Below the pieces are notes generated by a model, which saw only the letters and a program-made list of their open reading frames with translations, was not told the DNA's origin and searched no databases. 64,000 nt of DNA, taken from positions 1 through 64,000 of the forward strand of contig CAZZKM010000003.1 in assembly GCA_964655115.1 (NCBI GenBank). The letters are read 5' to 3'. The DNA comes from ATZT02 sp964655115 (GTDB taxonomy: Bacteria; Actinomycetota; Actinomycetes; S36-B12; UBA5976). The translations under genes were made by a program, and so were the position numbers. Positions within the stretch are counted from its first letter, which is position 1. Each line of letters begins with the position of its first letter. Of this stretch, positions 16,812 through 26,014 are shown piece after piece.

Positions 16812-18098
16812 TCAAGTGACTTCACTCTCGGGGTTTCCAAGGTTTTTATACTTCTCACTCTTTACATAATCATAAATTCTTAAAAATCCTTCAAAAATCT
16901 CCTGATAAGTATTAGTCAGTGGAGAAATTGCTAATCTAATGCAGTTTGGTACTCGGTAATCAGGAATTACATTTTTTTCAATCCTTAAACCTCGAGCAAT
17001 TTTTTCTGCATCCTTGTGAAAAATAGAAATATGTCCACCACGAGAATTTTTGTCCCTTGGTGTTGTTAATTCAAAGCCAAGAGGGGCAAGTAAATCATCA
17101 AACATTTTTATCATCATCTCTGTGCCAATTGCAGCTTTTTTGGAAATCTCTTTTATAGACGCTTCCTTAATCATTTCAAAAGATGTTTTAACACAACGAA
17201 GTCCAAGAATAGAAGGACTTGCTATTTGAAAACCACGCATTCCATCTGCTTGTTGAAATTTTGAACCCATCAAAAATTGATCTTTTTGAGCAAACCACCC
17301 ATTGATTGGCAGATTAGCTTTTTTTTGATGTCTTTTATTTATATAAATCCAAGCAGGAGCTCCTGGTCCTGAATTTCCATATTTATAAGTGCAACCAATT
17401 GCAAAATCCACATTAGATTCATCAAACATTAAATCGACAACACCTATTGCGTGAGATGCATCCCAAACGACAATTGAATTATTAGAATGAATTATTTCTG
17501 TTAATTTTTTAACATCATTCAAGGCACCAGAACGATACTGCACAACAGATAATGTCACAAGACAAACATCGTCAGTCAAATGTTTATTGAGAATATCAGG
17601 TGTAATTAATTCATTTTCTAGATTATAATTTCCATTCTCATCTAAATTTATGTCATTTTTTATTGTAATTAGTTTCAAATTAAATTCTTTTGCAATTTCT
17701 TGAATGATGTATCTATCTGTTGGAAAATTAGCTTCATCAGCAATTATTGTTTTTTTATTTGGATTTAACTTTATTGCAGCAATGCAAGCTCTGTAAAAAT
17801 TAACACTGGTTGTATCTGTTACAAGAATTTGTCCTTTACTTGCCCCTAATGCAGATTCTCCTAATAAATCGCCCACCCTTTGTGCTTCATCTATCCAATT
17901 TGTCCAGCCAGAAACTAACTGATTGCCCCATTCATTGAGTAAAAAATTATTTATTACATCAATAGTCTTTTTTGGAAGTCGGCCTAAGCTATTTCCGTCT
18001 AAATAGCACAATTCTTCATCTGTGCGCACAAATTGATCAATGTATTTATTCAATGGATCTTTTTCATCTAAATCTTGAACATATTCTTTAGTGATCAT
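16812..18098 (-). CDS. kynU: Kynureninase
   Basis: PLP enzyme that cleaves kynurenine to anthranilate and alanine. About 428 residues. Family features are LCYLDGNSLGRLP near the N-terminus, VTDTTSVNFYRA, WDASHAIG with the PLP-contacting Asp, the Schiff-base Lys in TYKYGNSGPGAPA, and RGGHISI near the C-terminus. The start ATG 18098 is chosen because a TAGCAT box lies exactly 7 bases upstream; a TTG at 18104 also exists. It is divergent from tryptophan dioxygenase, so both share 35 bases of promoter. Kynurenine formamidase is not in the window. Confidence 0.95.
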   Translation of the reverse strand: MITKEYVQDLDEKDPLNKYIDQFVRTDEELCYLDGNSLGRLPKKTIDVINNFLLNEWGNQLVSGWTNWIDEAQRVGDLLGESALGASKGQILVTDTTSVNFYRACIAAIKLNPNKKTIIADEANFPTDRYIIQEIAKEFNLKLITIKNDINLDENGNYNLENELITPDILNKHLTDDVCLVTLSVVQYRSGALNDVKKLTEIIHSNNSIVVWDASHAIGVVDLMFDESNVDFAIGCTYKYGNSGPGAPAWIYINKRHQKKANLPINGWFAQKDQFLMGSKFQQADGMRGFQIASPSILGLRCVKTSFEMIKEASIKEISKKAAIGTEMMIKMFDDLLAPLGFELTTPRDKNSRGGHISIFHKDAEKIARGLRIEKNVIPDYRVPNCIRLAISPLTNTYQEIFEGFLRIYDYVKSEKYKNLGNPESEVT

Positions 18099-18105
18099 GG
18101 TCAAA

Positions 18106-18111
18106 ATGCTA
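18106..18111 (-). promoter_or_regulatory. -10 box of kynU (leaderless)
   Basis: TAGCAT on the minus strand, exactly 7 bases from ATG 18098. No Shine-Dalgarno is seen. Confidence 0.55.
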
Positions 18112-18120
18112 TGCCGTTAC

Positions 18121-18126
18121 TAGGCT
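18121..18126 (+). promoter_or_regulatory. -10 box of the tryptophan dioxygenase gene (leaderless)
   Basis: TAGGCT, exactly 7 bases before ATG 18134. It lies in the same 35-base divergent region as the kynU box. Confidence 0.55.
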
Positions 18127-18133
18127 TAAGTCC

Positions 18134-18937
18134 ATGACCGATTCCAAATATCAAGCAGCTCTGACCTATTCCTCATACCTAAAAGTAAATGAACTGCTGG
18201 AGTTACAAAAACCAGTTTCGCAAGGTCCAGAACACGATGAAATGTTATTCATAGTAATTCATCAAACATATGAGCTTTGGTTTAAGCAGTTGATTCACGA
18301 ATTTGATCAATCCATGAAACTCTTGAACGAAAATAAACTATTTGAATCAATGGCAGTGCTAGGAAGAATCAGAACGATTTACAAAATCTTGGTAGCCCAA
18401 ATTGATATTTTAGAAACGATGACTCCTTTGCAATTTAATTCATTTAGGGGATTTCTAGAGTCAAGTAGTGGATTTCAATCTGCCCAGTTCAGACAAGTTG
18501 AAGCAATATTAGGTAGAAGAGATGAGAATATGATTACTCATTTTGATCCTAATTCAATTGAATATAAAAAAATTTCAACTTACATGAATAAAAAAAGTCT
18601 TTGGGATGTTGTTCTTAATTTTTTGGCACAAAGGGGAATAAAAATTTCTCAAAATATATTGAATAGGAATTATTCAACACAATATGAGCCAAGTAAAGAA
18701 GTGGAAGATGCACTTTTATATACCTACAGAAATGACGCAGAAGCGTCTTTACTTCTTGAAAAGTTAGTTGACATTGATGAAGGTCAACAAGAATGGAGAT
18801 ATCGACATGTAAAAATGGTGGAAAGAACTATTGGATCAAAGATTGGAACTGGTGGTTCAAGTGGTGCAAAATATCTTGCAGCAACACTTTTTAAACCTGC
18901 ATTACCTGAATTGTGGAGTGTTAGATCTCAACTGTAA
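18134..18937 (+). CDS. kynA: Tryptophan 2,3-dioxygenase
   Basis: Haem enzyme that opens the indole ring of L-tryptophan, giving N-formylkynurenine. 267 residues, as usual for bacterial members. It has TYSSYLKVNELLELQKP, DEMLFIVIHQTYELWFKQ with the active-site His, PLQFNSFRGFLESSSGFQS, RHVKMVERTIGSKIGTGGSSG with the haem-ligand His, and the C-terminal YL. Together with kynU it forms the first and third steps of tryptophan breakdown to anthranilate. It overlaps the next gene tail-to-tail by 10 bases. Confidence 0.96.
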   Translation: MTDSKYQAALTYSSYLKVNELLELQKPVSQGPEHDEMLFIVIHQTYELWFKQLIHEFDQSMKLLNENKLFESMAVLGRIRTIYKILVAQIDILETMTPLQFNSFRGFLESSSGFQSAQFRQVEAILGRRDENMITHFDPNSIEYKKISTYMNKKSLWDVVLNFLAQRGIKISQNILNRNYSTQYEPSKEVEDALLYTYRNDAEASLLLEKLVDIDEGQQEWRYRHVKMVERTIGSKIGTGGSSGAKYLAATLFKPALPELWSVRSQL

Positions 18938-19590
18938 TTTTTTAAAATTTTTTCAACGCTTTCAGGATTTTTTGAATTTTTTGAAAAATCATCGCCAGCT
19001 ATTGGGTTTTCAGCAATTAATTTAAATGGAATAACACCTGACCATATTTCTGAGTTTAAATCACTTTCTGCTTCTTTTGGAGGGCCTGTTCTAATTTTTA
19101 CAGATGTTTCAATTAAGGGAACAGAAACCAAGAGAGTTGCAGCAAGTTCTTTCTTTGTAGAACTTCTTATTTCACTGCTTCTATTTGGAGCCAATTTGTC
19201 AGTTAATTTATTTAAGTAGAAATCTTTTCTATCATCTTCAATTACTTCACCTTTACCAAATACAACAGCACTGCGATAATTCATACTGGATTCAAAAGAA
19301 CTTTTAGCAAGCACTAATCCATCAAATAAAGTAACTTCAACACAGATTGGAATTCCAGAACCAATTCTTCTCATTAATCTTGAACCAGTTGAACCATGAA
19401 GAAGAATTGAATCTTCCACTCTTGCAAATCCCATAGGAAGAACTATTGGATTATTTTCTTCGTCAGTAAAGCCGACATGACAAACTAAAGCTTCATCAAG
19501 AATTGAATATAAAACTTCTCTATCATTTATATCTCTATCAGTTCTTCTATTTGTAGTTTTAGAAGTTGAGCCAGGATTAGGAAGATTCAT
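18928..19590 (-). CDS. Pyridoxamine 5'-phosphate oxidase-related flavin-binding protein
   Basis: 220 residues. The split-barrel FMN-binding family (Pyridox_ox_2 type) is indicated by HVGFTDEENNPIVLPMGFARV, LHGSTGSRLMRRI, SMNYRSAVVFGKGEVI and the later DKLAPNR segment, where heme oxygenase-like or nitroimidazole-resistance relatives have similar motifs. The substrate is unknown. AAAGG lies 5 bases before the ATG. The 3' end overlaps the dioxygenase gene by 10 bases. Confidence 0.82.
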   Translation of the reverse strand: MNLPNPGSTSKTTNRRTDRDINDREVLYSILDEALVCHVGFTDEENNPIVLPMGFARVEDSILLHGSTGSRLMRRIGSGIPICVEVTLFDGLVLAKSSFESSMNYRSAVVFGKGEVIEDDRKDFYLNKLTDKLAPNRSSEIRSSTKKELAATLLVSVPLIETSVKIRTGPPKEAESDLNSEIWSGVIPFKLIAENPIAGDDFSKNSKNPESVEKILKNYS

Positions 19591-19604
19591 TTATGCCTTT
19601 CATG

Positions 19605-19678
19605 TGCACCGCCAGGGATTCGAACCCCGGACCCACTGATTAAGAGTCAGTTGCTCTAACCAACTGAGCTAGCGGTGC
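19605..19678 (-). tRNA. tRNA-Lys (CUU)
   Basis: Acceptor GCACCGC, anticodon stem ACTGA/TCAGT with loop CTCTTAA giving CUU, T-arm GGTTCGAATCC, discriminator A. CCA is not encoded. Confidence 0.96.
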
Positions 19679-19698
19679 TTGGTAAAAATAAATAATAC

Positions 19699-20316
19699 CT
19701 ATGAATAAATCTTTACAAATTCTGCTATCGCACCAACAATCATTTGCACTGCAATTGCAGCAAGTAAAAGCCCAGCTAGTCGAGTCAGAATTGAAATTCC
19801 ACCTACCCCCAAAATTTTGGTAATTGGAATTGAAAATCTAAGGAGTAGAAACAAAACTAAGTGAACGATTATTAATCCAAAAATAATTGTTGCTAACTCT
19901 AGTGCTGTCTCTGATTTTCTAACAAAAATAATCGTTGCAGCAATTGCACCAGGTCCTGCAAGCAAAGGGGTACCAAGTGGGACTAATGCAATACTTACTT
20001 CACTTTTATTTGTTGGATGACTATCTTTGCCTGTTAAAAGCTCAAGTGAAACTAAAAGTAAAAGTAATCCTCCTGAGGCTTGTAATGATGGTAAAGAAAT
20101 ATCAAGAAATCCAAGAATTTGATTTCCAAATAATGCGAAAGCGATGATCACAGAAAAGGAAACTAAAACTGCTTGTAATGCTAGTTGAATCTTTTTTTCT
20201 TTTGTTTCTTTTCTGGTTAATCCCATAAATATTGGCAATGAGCCAAGAGGGTCAATAATTACAAAAAAGGTAACAACTACAGATATAAATAGCGCAATTA
20301 TTTCTGCATTAACCAT
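19699..20316 (-). CDS. MarC family integral membrane protein
   Basis: 205 residues with six hydrophobic helices. Family motifs are FFVIIDPLGSLPIFMGLT in helix one, GNQILGFLDISLPSLQASGGLLLL, and VPLGTPLLAGPGAIAATI. The function of MarC proteins is unsettled: the early link to multiple antibiotic resistance was withdrawn, and a transport role is suspected. AAAGGA precedes the ATG. It stands between two tRNA genes on the same strand. Confidence 0.9.
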   Translation of the reverse strand: MVNAEIIALFISVVVTFFVIIDPLGSLPIFMGLTRKETKEKKIQLALQAVLVSFSVIIAFALFGNQILGFLDISLPSLQASGGLLLLLVSLELLTGKDSHPTNKSEVSIALVPLGTPLLAGPGAIAATIIFVRKSETALELATIIFGLIIVHLVLFLLLRFSIPITKILGVGGISILTRLAGLLLAAIAVQMIVGAIAEFVKIYS

Positions 20317-20336
20317 TTTTTCCTTTATCTAAAAAT

Positions 20337-20413
20337 TGGGGTGAGTAACGGGACTCGAACCCGCGACGTCCTGGACCACAACCAGGTGCTCTACCAGCTG
20401 AGCTATACCCACC
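20337..20413 (-). tRNA. tRNA-His (GUG)
   Basis: Acceptor GTGGGTA/TACTCAC with the extra G at position -1 facing a C discriminator, the mark of tRNA-His. Anticodon loop TTGTGGT gives GUG. CCA is encoded. Confidence 0.96.
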
Positions 20414-20465
20414 AAGTTTTAATTCTTAAGCAAACTTCAGTCTATCTTTAATAAAAATTTCTTTT

Positions 20466-21077
20466 TTATTCGTGTTCAACAATGAATCTATTTGCCAATT
20501 CTTTTGCAATATCAGAACCTGGACCAGGTTGCGCCACCATAATTGCTTCTCGGTAATAGCGAAGTTCGGCAATGCTTTCTCTTATATCTGCCAGAGCTCT
20601 GTGATTACCAGTTTTTTCAGGTGCAGAAAAATATACTTTTGGATACCAGCGTCTTGCTAATTCTTTAATGGAAGAAACATCTATTACTCGATAGTGCAGA
20701 TGTTCATCAAATTCAGGTAAGTCTCTGGCTAAAAATCCTCGATCAACATAAACACTAGAACCAGCTAAAGGAGCTTTTCTTGCTTCTGGAATGTGTTGTT
20801 TTACATATTCCATAATTTCTTTATTGGCTTCTTCAAGAGTTACTCCATGAGGTACTTCTCTTAATAAACCTGAAGCTGTATGCATTTCCTTTACAACTTC
20901 AATCATGGAATCTAATTTTTCATCATCGCATTTAATAACAATGTCAATTCCTGGATCCATTTCATTCAAATGACTATCTGTTACAACAACTGCTATTTCA
21001 ATGAGTGCATCTTTAGTAAGAGATAAGCCAGTCATTTCGCAATCGACCCAGACAATTAAGTCATTGCCATTTGCCAT
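20466..21077 (-). CDS. orn: Oligoribonuclease
   Basis: DEDDh exonuclease that degrades RNA of 2-5 nucleotides, including pGpG from c-di-GMP turnover. 203 residues. The DEDDh residues are visible: WVDCEMTGL (D, E), SSVYVDRGFLARDLPE, and NHRALADIRESI (H, D). RYRVIDVSSIKELARRW-type sequence is also present in the middle. AGGAAG precedes the ATG. It is flanked by tRNA-His and tRNA-Arg on the same strand. Confidence 0.96.
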   Translation of the reverse strand: MANGNDLIVWVDCEMTGLSLTKDALIEIAVVVTDSHLNEMDPGIDIVIKCDDEKLDSMIEVVKEMHTASGLLREVPHGVTLEEANKEIMEYVKQHIPEARKAPLAGSSVYVDRGFLARDLPEFDEHLHYRVIDVSSIKELARRWYPKVYFSAPEKTGNHRALADIRESIAELRYYREAIMVAQPGPGSDIAKELANRFIVEHE

Positions 21078-21114
21078 TTGAATCTTCCTTTAATTAATAA
21101 AACTTTTTAAAGCG

Positions 21115-21187
21115 CGCGCCCGGAGGGAATCGAACCCCCAACCTACTGGGTAGAAACCAGTTGCTCTATCCGTTGAGCTACGGGCGC
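21115..21187 (-). tRNA. tRNA-Arg (UCU)
   Basis: Acceptor GCGCCCG/CGGGCGC, anticodon stem ACTGG/CCAGT with loop TTTCTAC giving UCU, T-arm GGTTCGATTCC, discriminator G. CCA is not encoded. Confidence 0.96.
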
Positions 21188-21308
21188 AGACTATCTATTT
21201 TGCTCTATTGCTCACACCACTTAGTTATCCCCAGTTTATTTGTGACTAAGAGTAACAACATCTATAGGTATTGCATCCTTAAATAACCTCAAATCATAGG
21301 AGAAATAT

Positions 21309-21737
21309 ATGAATGAAATCTTGACTACCGTTGTTGGAAATGCGGTAACTGATGTCACAACAAAAACACTTCCTTCAGGCCGGCTTGTTGCAACTTTTCG
21401 AATAGCAAATAATCCAAAAAAATTTGATAAAAATTCAAATAATTTTATTGATTTAGATCCTAATTTTTTGCAAGTAAATTGTTGGACGAATTTGGCGGAA
21501 AATATTGCCCTAAGCATTCATAAAGGTCAGCCCTTAGTTGTCTTTGGAAAACTTAAAGTGAAACAAGTTAACGATGGTGAAAAGAATTCAACTTTTGTAG
21601 AAATTGATGCAATTTCTGTTGGACATGATCTCTCAAGGGGAGTTGCTGAATTTACCAAAATAAGAAAAAATCCAGAATTTTATGAAAATGAAAACTGGGG
21701 TGAGCCTAAAGAAGGAACTCAAAAATCTGTTGCTTAA
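21309..21737 (+). CDS. Single-stranded DNA-binding protein
   Basis: 142 residues with one OB fold: TVVGNAVTDVTTKTL, VATFRIANN, LQVNCWTNLAENIA, GQPLVVFGKLKVK. The acidic DDDIPF-like tail of the main replicative SSB is missing, and the C-terminus is short and charged. It is therefore likely to be a paralogue of the SsbB type, which in other bacteria acts in chromosome segregation or natural competence. GGAGAAATAT precedes the ATG. The ComEA/ComEC genes elsewhere in the window make a competence role possible. Confidence 0.85.
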   Translation: MNEILTTVVGNAVTDVTTKTLPSGRLVATFRIANNPKKFDKNSNNFIDLDPNFLQVNCWTNLAENIALSIHKGQPLVVFGKLKVKQVNDGEKNSTFVEIDAISVGHDLSRGVAEFTKIRKNPEFYENENWGEPKEGTQKSVA

Positions 21738-21747
21738 ACCTTTTGAG

Positions 21748-21753
21748 TAATCT
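21748..21753 (+). promoter_or_regulatory. -10 box candidate of ettA
   Basis: TAATCT, 6 bases before the GTG start. No Shine-Dalgarno is present. Confidence 0.35.
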
Positions 21754-21759
21754 TTATAT

Positions 21760-23430
21760 GTGGCTGAATTTATTTATACGCTTTCCAAAGCAAGAAAAGC
21801 TCATAACGACAAGGTCGTTTTAGATGATGTAACTTTGGCTTTTTTGCCTGGAGCAAAAATTGGTGTGGTTGGTCCAAACGGTGCAGGTAAATCTTCCTTG
21901 CTTCGAATTATGTCTGGAAAAGATGAAGTAAGTAATGGTGAAGCGATGCTTGCACCTGGAGCAACTGTTGGAATTTTAGAGCAAGAGCCACAATTAAGTG
22001 ATGATAAAAATGTTTTGGAAAATGTTGAAGAAGCAGTTGCAAATACAAAAGCAAAATTAAATCGTTTTAATGAAATAAGTGAACAACTGGCAAATCCAGA
22101 AGCTGATTATGACAAATTACTTGCTGAAATGGGAAAACTTCAAGAACAACTTGATCATTTAGGGGCATGGGATTTAGATTCCCAATTAGAGCAAGCAATG
22201 GATGCATTAAGACTTCCTCCTGCTGATGCTGATGTAAAAGTTTTATCTGGTGGAGAAAGAAGAAGAGTTGCATTAGCAAAACTTTTATTACAACAACCGG
22301 ATTTACTGCTATTAGATGAGCCAACAAACCATCTTGATGCAGAAAGTGTTTTATGGCTTGAACAACATTTAGAAAAATATCCTGGAACAGTTGTAGCAAT
22401 TACACACGATAGATATTTTTTAGACAATGTTGCTCAGTGGATATTAGAACTTGATAGAGGTCATACATATCCATATCAAGGAAATTACTCAACTTATTTG
22501 GAAAAGAAACAAGAAAGATTAAAAGTTGAGGGCTTGAAAGATGCAAAATTAAGAAAAAGACTTGAAGATGAATTGGAATGGGTAAGGTCCAGTCCAAAAG
22601 CAAGACAAGCAAAATCGAAATCCAGATTAGAACGTTATGAAGAAATGGCTGCAGAGGCTGATAAAACTAAAAAACTTGATTTTGAAGAAATTCAAATACC
22701 ACCTGGTCCAAGATTAGGAAATCAAGTAATTGAAGTTACAAATCTTTCTAAAGGATTTGGCGAAAAATTATTGATTGATAAATTATCATTCACCCTTCCC
22801 CGAAACGGAATTGTTGGAATTATCGGACCAAACGGGGTTGGTAAAACCACACTTTTTAAAATGCTTTTAGGTGATGAAAAACCAGATTCTGGAGAAATAA
22901 AAATTGGAGATACTGTAAAAATTTCTTATGTCGATCAAGGAAGACTTGGAATTGATCCAAAGAAAACTGTTTGGGAAGTTGTAAGCGATGGCCTAGACCA
23001 CATCAAAGTTGGCAATATTGAAATTCCTTCAAGAGCATATGTTTCAACTTTTGGATTTAAGGGACCTGATCAACAAAAACCTGCTGGAGTGTTATCTGGT
23101 GGTGAAAGAAATCGATTGAATTTGGCACTAACTCTTAAGCAAGGTGGAAACGTTTTGCTGCTTGATGAGCCAACAAATGACTTAGATGTTGAAACGCTAG
23201 CAAGTTTAGAAAAAGCATTATTGGATTTTCCAGGTTGCGCTGTAGTAATTTCCCACGATCGTATGTTTTTAGACAAAGTTGCAACACACATGTTGGCTTA
23301 TGAAGGAGACTCTCAGTGGTTCTGGTTTGAAGGAAACTTTGATTCATATGAGAAAAATAAAGTCGAAAGACTAGGTCCAGAAGCTGCACGACCACATAGA
23401 ACTACTTACAGAAAATTAACTCGAAACTAG
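21760..23430 (+). CDS. ettA: Energy-dependent translational throttle protein EttA (ABC-F)
   Basis: 556 residues with two ABC ATPase domains and no membrane part. Walker A motifs are GPNGAGKSS and GPNGVGKTT, with signatures LSGGERRRVALAKL and LSGGERNRLNLALT. The EttA-type arm and linker (LEWVRSSPKARQAKSKSRLERYEEM) lie between the domains. EttA binds the ribosomal E site and gates the first peptide bond by ATP/ADP level. GTG start, likely leaderless. A hypothetical gene follows after 2 bases. Confidence 0.95.
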   Translation: MAEFIYTLSKARKAHNDKVVLDDVTLAFLPGAKIGVVGPNGAGKSSLLRIMSGKDEVSNGEAMLAPGATVGILEQEPQLSDDKNVLENVEEAVANTKAKLNRFNEISEQLANPEADYDKLLAEMGKLQEQLDHLGAWDLDSQLEQAMDALRLPPADADVKVLSGGERRRVALAKLLLQQPDLLLLDEPTNHLDAESVLWLEQHLEKYPGTVVAITHDRYFLDNVAQWILELDRGHTYPYQGNYSTYLEKKQERLKVEGLKDAKLRKRLEDELEWVRSSPKARQAKSKSRLERYEEMAAEADKTKKLDFEEIQIPPGPRLGNQVIEVTNLSKGFGEKLLIDKLSFTLPRNGIVGIIGPNGVGKTTLFKMLLGDEKPDSGEIKIGDTVKISYVDQGRLGIDPKKTVWEVVSDGLDHIKVGNIEIPSRAYVSTFGFKGPDQQKPAGVLSGGERNRLNLALTLKQGGNVLLLDEPTNDLDVETLASLEKALLDFPGCAVVISHDRMFLDKVATHMLAYEGDSQWFWFEGNFDSYEKNKVERLGPEAARPHRTTYRKLTRN

Positions 23431-23432
23431 TC

Positions 23433-24077
23433 GTGAAAATTAAATTTTCTGCAGATGAGATTTTAAGTCTAAAAAATTTTTTAGAAAAACTTATTTTTTG
23501 GGACAAAAGAACTTTTCTAAGAATACAAATTAAAGGCAAAAATATTGGGATTTTTGGTTCAACCCCATTCAATTGTCTGGCCTTTATAGCTCTTCCTTTG
23601 CAGGAAGAGTATGAAGAATCAGATTTAGTTTTATCCTGCTCCGATATTTTGAATCAAATAAGTGAAAACAAAAATAATGAAATTAAAATTTTAGATTCAA
23701 ATAAAGTTGCTCCAGAACTTGCCCTACTTCCACCCCAAGGTCCTTGGATGCCAGGAGAAAAAGGTATAGCAGGAGATGTATTTCCATTGGTCAAAGAAAG
23801 ACTTAATCGATTAAAATCCCAAGTCGAGCCCTTGCAAATGTTGCAAAGTGAAAAAAATAAAAATTCAATCACAGAAGATGCTTGGAATGAAAATATGTGG
23901 GGTGGTATTACATTTGGTGCCTTAAATGTGGCTGCTGGATTAGGAATGTTGTCTTTTCCAAATTCAAGAATTAATGCTGCAACTTGTCAAGGTTGGAAAA
24001 GATTTGTTACACCAAGTGGACAAGTTTTTATAAGACCATTGAAAGCCGTAAGAAATTTACTTTCAGTAGTTAAATAA
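23433..24077 (+). CDS. Conserved hypothetical protein downstream of ettA
   Basis: 214 residues, GTG start, 2 bases after ettA. I do not recognise a domain. The first half (about 1-80) looks like a mixed alpha/beta fold (FLRIQIKGKNIGIFGSTPFNCLAFIALP). The second half contains LLPPQGPWMPGEKGIAGD and a Gly-rich stretch MWGGITFGALNVAAGLGMLSF, which could be a buried or membrane-touching helix. It shares its last 8 bases with the convergent haemoglobin gene. Coupling to ettA is the only functional hint. Confidence 0.65.
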   Translation: MKIKFSADEILSLKNFLEKLIFWDKRTFLRIQIKGKNIGIFGSTPFNCLAFIALPLQEEYEESDLVLSCSDILNQISENKNNEIKILDSNKVAPELALLPPQGPWMPGEKGIAGDVFPLVKERLNRLKSQVEPLQMLQSEKNKNSITEDAWNENMWGGITFGALNVAAGLGMLSFPNSRINAATCQGWKRFVTPSGQVFIRPLKAVRNLLSVVK

Positions 24078-24456
24078 TCTCATCATTTCTAGTATTAACC
24101 ATTGAATTTGCAGCCATTAATAAATAATTCCAAATTTTTGTTTCTAAATCTGAATTTAATTTCTGTTTTTGTAATGCATTTTGCATATGGGTAAGCCAAG
24201 CATCCCTTGCTTTAAAATCGATAGCAAATGGCATATGACGCATACTTAATCTTGGATGACCTCGTTGTTCTGAATATGTTGTTGGTCCACCCCAATATTG
24301 CATTAGAAAAAGAGAAAGTCTTTCTATAGCTCCATCAAAATCATTTTCTGGATACATGGGTCTAAGAATTGGATCATTTTTCACACCTTCATAAAAATCT
24401 GAAACTAAGTTAATAAAAAATGATTCACCACCAAACTCTTCAAAATCAGAAGACAT
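24070..24456 (-). CDS. Truncated haemoglobin, group II (trHbO-like)
   Basis: 128 residues. Family markers are FFINLVSDFYEGVKNDPILRPMYP at the start, YWGGPTTYSEQRGHPRLSMRHMPF in the middle (Trp/Gly pair, the proximal haem His in RHMPF) and a Trp in the last helices (AWLTHM). Group II proteins bind O2 tightly and may aid oxygen supply or NO and peroxide defence. It starts inside the stop codon of the SDR gene (TAATG), so the two are an operon. Confidence 0.93.
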   Translation of the reverse strand: MSSDFEEFGGESFFINLVSDFYEGVKNDPILRPMYPENDFDGAIERLSLFLMQYWGGPTTYSEQRGHPRLSMRHMPFAIDFKARDAWLTHMQNALQKQKLNSDLETKIWNYLLMAANSMVNTRNDEII

Positions 24457-25964
24457 TATTTGGGTTCTTCAGCAACTTTTTTAATATTTTTAATCATCCC
24501 TGGAAAAACAAATACATGAAATGGTGCAATTAGCCACCAATAGGAGTGTCCTGCTAATCCTTTGGGATAGAAAATTGCTGTTTGGGTCAATTTACTTTTT
24601 TGATCACCATTTTTTTCAACTCTGAATTCAAGCCATGCTTTACCTGGCATTTTCATTTCAGCTCTTAGTCTTAATAAATTATTTGGTATTTTTTCTTCTA
24701 CTCGCCAAAAATCTAAAGTTTCTCCAACATTTAGATGATGAGGATCGCGTCTTCCTCGTCTAAGACCCACACCACCAACGATTCGATCAAGGATGCCTCT
24801 AATTTCCCAAGCCCAATCAAATGAAAAATATCCATTATTTCCCCCGATTGCTTCAACTATTTGCCAAACTTTTTCAGGTTCTGAATTAATTTCTTTTATC
24901 CGTATATCTTTGTAAAGAGTTCCCCCGGACCACTCTGGATCACTTGGAAGCGGTTCACTTGGAATTCCCGGAATGGATGCACTCGACCATCTTGTTGACA
25001 CTTGAGCTTCTCTAACTCTCATTAAAGCCAAATCAACTGCTTTTTCAAAATTTGTTAAACCGTCGTGAGGATCGGGTAAATTTTTTTTAATCTCTGAATC
25101 ATGGCAAATTACTTCGTTAATTAAACTTTTTACAAGTGGTCTAGCAATTGAACCTGGCACAGGAGTTACAAATCCAACCCAAAGGCTTGAAAGTCTTGGA
25201 GTTAATAAAGGAACAGGAATTATTATTCTTTTTCTTAAATCTGCTACTTTGGCGTATCGATTCATCATTTCTTTATAGGTCAAAATGTCTGGGCCACCAA
25301 TATCAAAAGCTTGATTTAAATTTTCAGTAATACCAGCACTACCTACTAAGTAATATAAAACATCTCTTACCGCAATTGGTTGAATTTTGGTTTTAACCCA
25401 TTTTGGGGTAACCATCACAGGAAGTCTTTCAGTTAAATAGCGAAGCATTTCAAATGAAGCAGAACCAGAACCTATGACCACACCAGCTCTTAACTCAATA
25501 GTTGGAACGCCAGAATTTCGCAATATTTCCCCGGTTATTTTTCTGGATTCTAAATGTTGGGATAGTTTTTGAGATGGGATTAAACCTCCTAAATAAATAA
25601 TTCGTTGCACACCATTTCTTTTTGCTGATTCAGCAAATATTTGAGCCATTTTAGTTTCAATGTCTACAAATTCATTTCCTTTATTTAGTGCATGTAAAAG
25701 ATAGTAAGCAACGTCAACATCTTTCATCGCATTTAAAACATCGTTAGCATTTAATGCATCGCCTGAAATTATTTCAACTTTTGAATACCAAGCTAAATCC
25801 CTTAATCTATCTGGAAATCTTGCAAAGACTTTTACTTTGTAACCAACATTAAGTAATTCTCGAATTAATCTTCCGCCGATATAACCAGTCGCACCGGTTA
25901 CAAGACAAGTTGCATTTTCACCATTTGGCTTTTTTCTTACTTTTACCGACATTAGATCAACCAT
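24456..25964 (-). CDS. SDR-type NAD(P)-binding protein with DUF2867-like C-terminus
   Basis: 502 residues. The N-terminal ~290 form an atypical short-chain dehydrogenase (GATGYIGGRLIREL, then GDALNANDV, YYLLHAL, YLGGLIP). The last ~190 residues resemble the DUF2867 / polyketide cyclase-like region that often follows it (EKVWQIVEAIGGNNGYFSFDWAWEIRG, DFWRVEE, YWWLIAPFHVFVFPGMIKNI). The catalytic Tyr-x-x-x-Lys of classic SDRs is not obvious. Substrate unknown. A start at the ATG 25952 is also possible. It overlaps the haemoglobin gene by one base. Confidence 0.82.
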   Translation of the reverse strand: MVDLMSVKVRKKPNGENATCLVTGATGYIGGRLIRELLNVGYKVKVFARFPDRLRDLAWYSKVEIISGDALNANDVLNAMKDVDVAYYLLHALNKGNEFVDIETKMAQIFAESAKRNGVQRIIYLGGLIPSQKLSQHLESRKITGEILRNSGVPTIELRAGVVIGSGSASFEMLRYLTERLPVMVTPKWVKTKIQPIAVRDVLYYLVGSAGITENLNQAFDIGGPDILTYKEMMNRYAKVADLRKRIIIPVPLLTPRLSSLWVGFVTPVPGSIARPLVKSLINEVICHDSEIKKNLPDPHDGLTNFEKAVDLALMRVREAQVSTRWSSASIPGIPSEPLPSDPEWSGGTLYKDIRIKEINSEPEKVWQIVEAIGGNNGYFSFDWAWEIRGILDRIVGGVGLRRGRRDPHHLNVGETLDFWRVEEKIPNNLLRLRAEMKMPGKAWLEFRVEKNGDQKSKLTQTAIFYPKGLAGHSYWWLIAPFHVFVFPGMIKNIKKVAEEPK

Positions 25965-26014
25965 GGATTAATTTTGCCTCGTAAATGTATTTTTGGCTAA
26001 TTGACTAATGAATT

